The notes under the pieces: model-generated
Told to the model about the DNA's origin: nothing
What the model saw: only the letters and a program-made list of their open reading frames with translations
Database searches by the model: none
DNA from: Planctomycetota bacterium
GTDB lineage: Bacteria > Planctomycetota > UBA8108 > UBA1146 > JAJFFE01
Length of the DNA: 7,104 nucleotides
Assembly: GCA_020425835.1 (NCBI GenBank)
Contig: JAGQRC010000178.1
Span: 1-7,104, forward strand
Direction of reading: 5' to 3'
Made by a program: the position numbers and the translations under genes
Shown: in pieces, positions 6,166 to 7,104 of the stretch
How positions within the stretch are numbered: the stretch's first letter is position 1
Layout of the letters: each line of letters opens with the position of its first letter

Positions 6166-6753
6166 GTGCGCACAGACCCACGGCATCACTCGCGGGAGAG
6201 CTCCGCGCGCCATCGGACGATGGCGGCGCTCCTGGTCGCATCGCTCGTGACCACCCCGGTCCTGTCGCTCCTGCACTTCGCCCTCGTCCCGCACGTCCAA
6301 TGCTCCCACGGCGACTGGGTTCACTTCCCCAGCTCGGCCGCTTCTTCCTGTGGTCATGACCACTCCGAGTCACGTCATGACCACTCCGAGTCACGTCATG
6401 ACCACTCCGAGTCACGTCATGACCACTCCGAGTCACGTCATGACCACGGCGGGGTCGTCGCACGGCGTCTCGCGGATGGTCCCGGCTGCAACGCTCCTTC
6501 GAGAACGCCGAGTCTCTCCGAGCCGTCGAGCGCCGGCGTACCCATCGGCGGCGAGCACGATCACTGCCCGCTGGTCGTGCTGGGTCGCGACCACGGCGTC
6601 ACCGACTCGAGAACACCTCGGGTATCCCTCACGGGGATCCCGACGGACGCCCCGACGCCGGTGTGCGCCTCCGTCTACGATGCCACACCTCGATACCGTC
6701 TCGCCCCCAAGCAGTCCCCACCTCTCCTCTCCGTTCGTTCCCACGACATCTGA
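6166..6753 (+). CDS. Small membrane-anchored or secreted His-rich protein, probable metal binder
   Basis: A 195-residue protein of no family I can name. An Arg/His-rich N-terminus is followed by one hydrophobic segment (about 19-42, MAALLVASLVTTPVLSLLHF), either a signal peptide or an anchor. Next come 'VPHVQCSHGDWVHF' (41-54) and four perfect HDHSESR repeats plus HDH (64-94). Later comes 'EHDHCPL' (130-136), and the C-terminus is Pro-rich (YRLAPKQSPP). The clustered His and Cys suggest binding of a transition metal such as zinc, copper or nickel outside the membrane; this is inferred from composition. The start is uncertain. GTG at 6166 is chosen because TAGGG lies 5 bases upstream and it keeps the basic residues expected before a signal sequence. 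GTG at 6142 and ATG at 6220 are alternatives. Third codon positions stay GC-rich throughout, supporting this frame over the other open frames through the repeat. Confidence 0.62.
   Translation: MRTDPRHHSRESSARHRTMAALLVASLVTTPVLSLLHFALVPHVQCSHGDWVHFPSSAASSCGHDHSESRHDHSESRHDHSESRHDHSESRHDHGGVVARRLADGPGCNAPSRTPSLSEPSSAGVPIGGEHDHCPLVVLGRDHGVTDSRTPRVSLTGIPTDAPTPVCASVYDATPRYRLAPKQSPPLLSVRSHDI
6353..6447 (+). repeat. 21-bp tandem repeat, 4.5 copies, encoding HDHSESR
   Basis: The unit begins GTCATGACCACTCC and ends GAGTCAC. Copies start at 6353, 6374, 6395 and 6416, all identical, with a partial copy at 6437-6447. As 21 is a multiple of three, copy number can change without breaking the frame. Each unit contains the palindrome GTCATGAC. 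It is not a CRISPR array, since there are no spacers. Confidence 0.95.
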
Positions 6754-6987
6754 ACCCCGGAGGGTGACGGAGCTGCGGCTTCGGACCTCGCGGGCTTGCT
6801 CGTGCCGTGTCGGACCCGCTCGAGGTGTCCTCGAACACCATCGATCCGAGCCGACGCTCCCGCCCGAACGACCCGCTCGACGGTCCATCGAATCCGACTC
6901 TCCGACAACCTCCCCGTAGCCGCCGGCGCGAGCATCCCGCTCGCGAACTCCGCGATCGGCTGCGGTGTCGACGTGCACTCGAATCGT

Positions 6988-7012
6988 GACGTGCCGAACG
7001 CCTCGGCACGTC
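6988..7012 (+). promoter_or_regulatory. Perfect 10-bp stem-loop in the leader of the last gene
   Basis: GACGTGCCGA, loop ACGCC, TCGGCACGTC pairs perfectly over ten bases. It ends 14 bases before the GGAG ribosome site and 25 bases before the ATG at 7038. No T run follows, so it is not a standard terminator. It could be a leader structure that controls translation or mRNA stability, or a regulator-binding inverted repeat. The stretch 6754-6987 before it shows no recognisable gene and no clear promoter. Confidence 0.5.
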
Positions 7013-7026
7013 CATGTCGGAACATC

Positions 7027-7030
7027 GGAG
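7027..7030 (+). promoter_or_regulatory. Shine-Dalgarno site of the last gene
   Basis: GGAG stands 7 bases before the ATG at 7038, a normal spacing. A weak inverted repeat, ATGT-CGGA-ACAT (7014-7025), lies directly upstream of it. Confidence 0.6.
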
Positions 7031-7037
7031 AACCCTC

Positions 7038-7104
7038 ATGAACTTCCCCTTGTCGAGCGTCCCCGGGACGCTCCTGGGCACCTTCGTGCTCGCCGCGGCG
7101 CTGA
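7038..7104 (+). CDS. Start of an exported protein gene, cut by the window end
   Basis: Only 22 codons are visible, reading MNFPLSSVPG, then TLLGTFVLAAAL. The second half is hydrophobic and looks like a signal peptide or first transmembrane helix, although the n-region lacks a positive charge in what is visible. The good ribosome site and the absence of a stop support a real start. The function cannot be told. Co-orientation with the His-rich protein gene 284 bp upstream suggests a possible shared envelope or metal role, which is inference. Confidence 0.5.
   Translation, partial: MNFPLSSVPGTLLGTFVLAAAL

Noticed and set aside
6353..6447. CRISPR-like array
   Set aside because: Units are directly adjacent with no spacers and are in a coding frame, so it is a tandem coding repeat.
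6350..6919. Alternative plus-strand frame through the tandem repeat (MVMTTPSH repeats)
   Set aside because: A stop-free 21-bp repeat keeps several frames open. This frame has no hydrophobic segment, no ribosome site and poor composition compared with the His-rich frame.
6675..7025. Minus-strand gene in the gap before the last gene
   Set aside because: The translation has no recognisable domain and no ribosome site; I see no evidence for a gene in 6754-7037.

Overview
The window is GC-rich chromosomal DNA of a free-living bacterium, most likely a planctomycete (Planctomycetota). The clues are protein styles: a large FG-GAP/VCBS repeat protein with 'DCNxNxVPDxCD' linkers and a C-terminal pair of dockerin-like repeats, and a secreted DUF1570-type HExxH metallopeptidase. 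Both are, from general knowledge, especially common in that phylum. A GC-rich deltaproteobacterial-type lineage (for example Myxococcota) cannot be excluded. There is no rRNA, tRNA, CRISPR array or intact mobile element.

Layout. (1) Positions 1-1490, plus: the 3' part of a gene for a secreted beta-propeller protein with dockerin-like repeats. (2) 1491-1622: a convergent spacer with two hairpins and a possible interspersed-repeat or IS-end fragment. (3) 1623-2840, minus: a secreted zinc metallopeptidase-like protein with an N-terminal TPR-like region. (4) 2999-4686, minus: a two-gene unit, a 77-residue two-helix membrane protein whose stop codon overlaps the start (ATGA) of a sodium/solute symporter (SSS family). 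(5) 4687-4931: a divergent control region with two related palindromes 31 bp apart and one further hairpin. (6) 4932-6086, plus: an ornithine cyclodeaminase/mu-crystallin family NAD(P)-type protein with an altered nucleotide-binding motif. (7) 6093-6753, plus: a good sigma70-like promoter and a small membrane-anchored or secreted His-rich protein carrying a 21-bp tandem repeat (HDHSESR x4). (8) 6754-7104: a gene-free leader with a perfect 10-bp hairpin, then the first 22 codons of a new gene that looks exported.

How the genes may work together. The transporter and its small partner form a convincing translationally coupled pair. The divergent cyclodeaminase-like gene may share control with it through the palindromes, which would fit uptake and metabolism of an amino acid or related compound, but the substrate cannot be read from sequence. 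The His-rich protein and the following exported gene may form a metal-related unit at the envelope; this is inference. I did not find a convincing new defence or mobile system. The most notable points are the symporter/small-protein pair with its paired palindromes, the His-rich repeat gene with the structured leader after it, and the atypical cyclodeaminase homologue.
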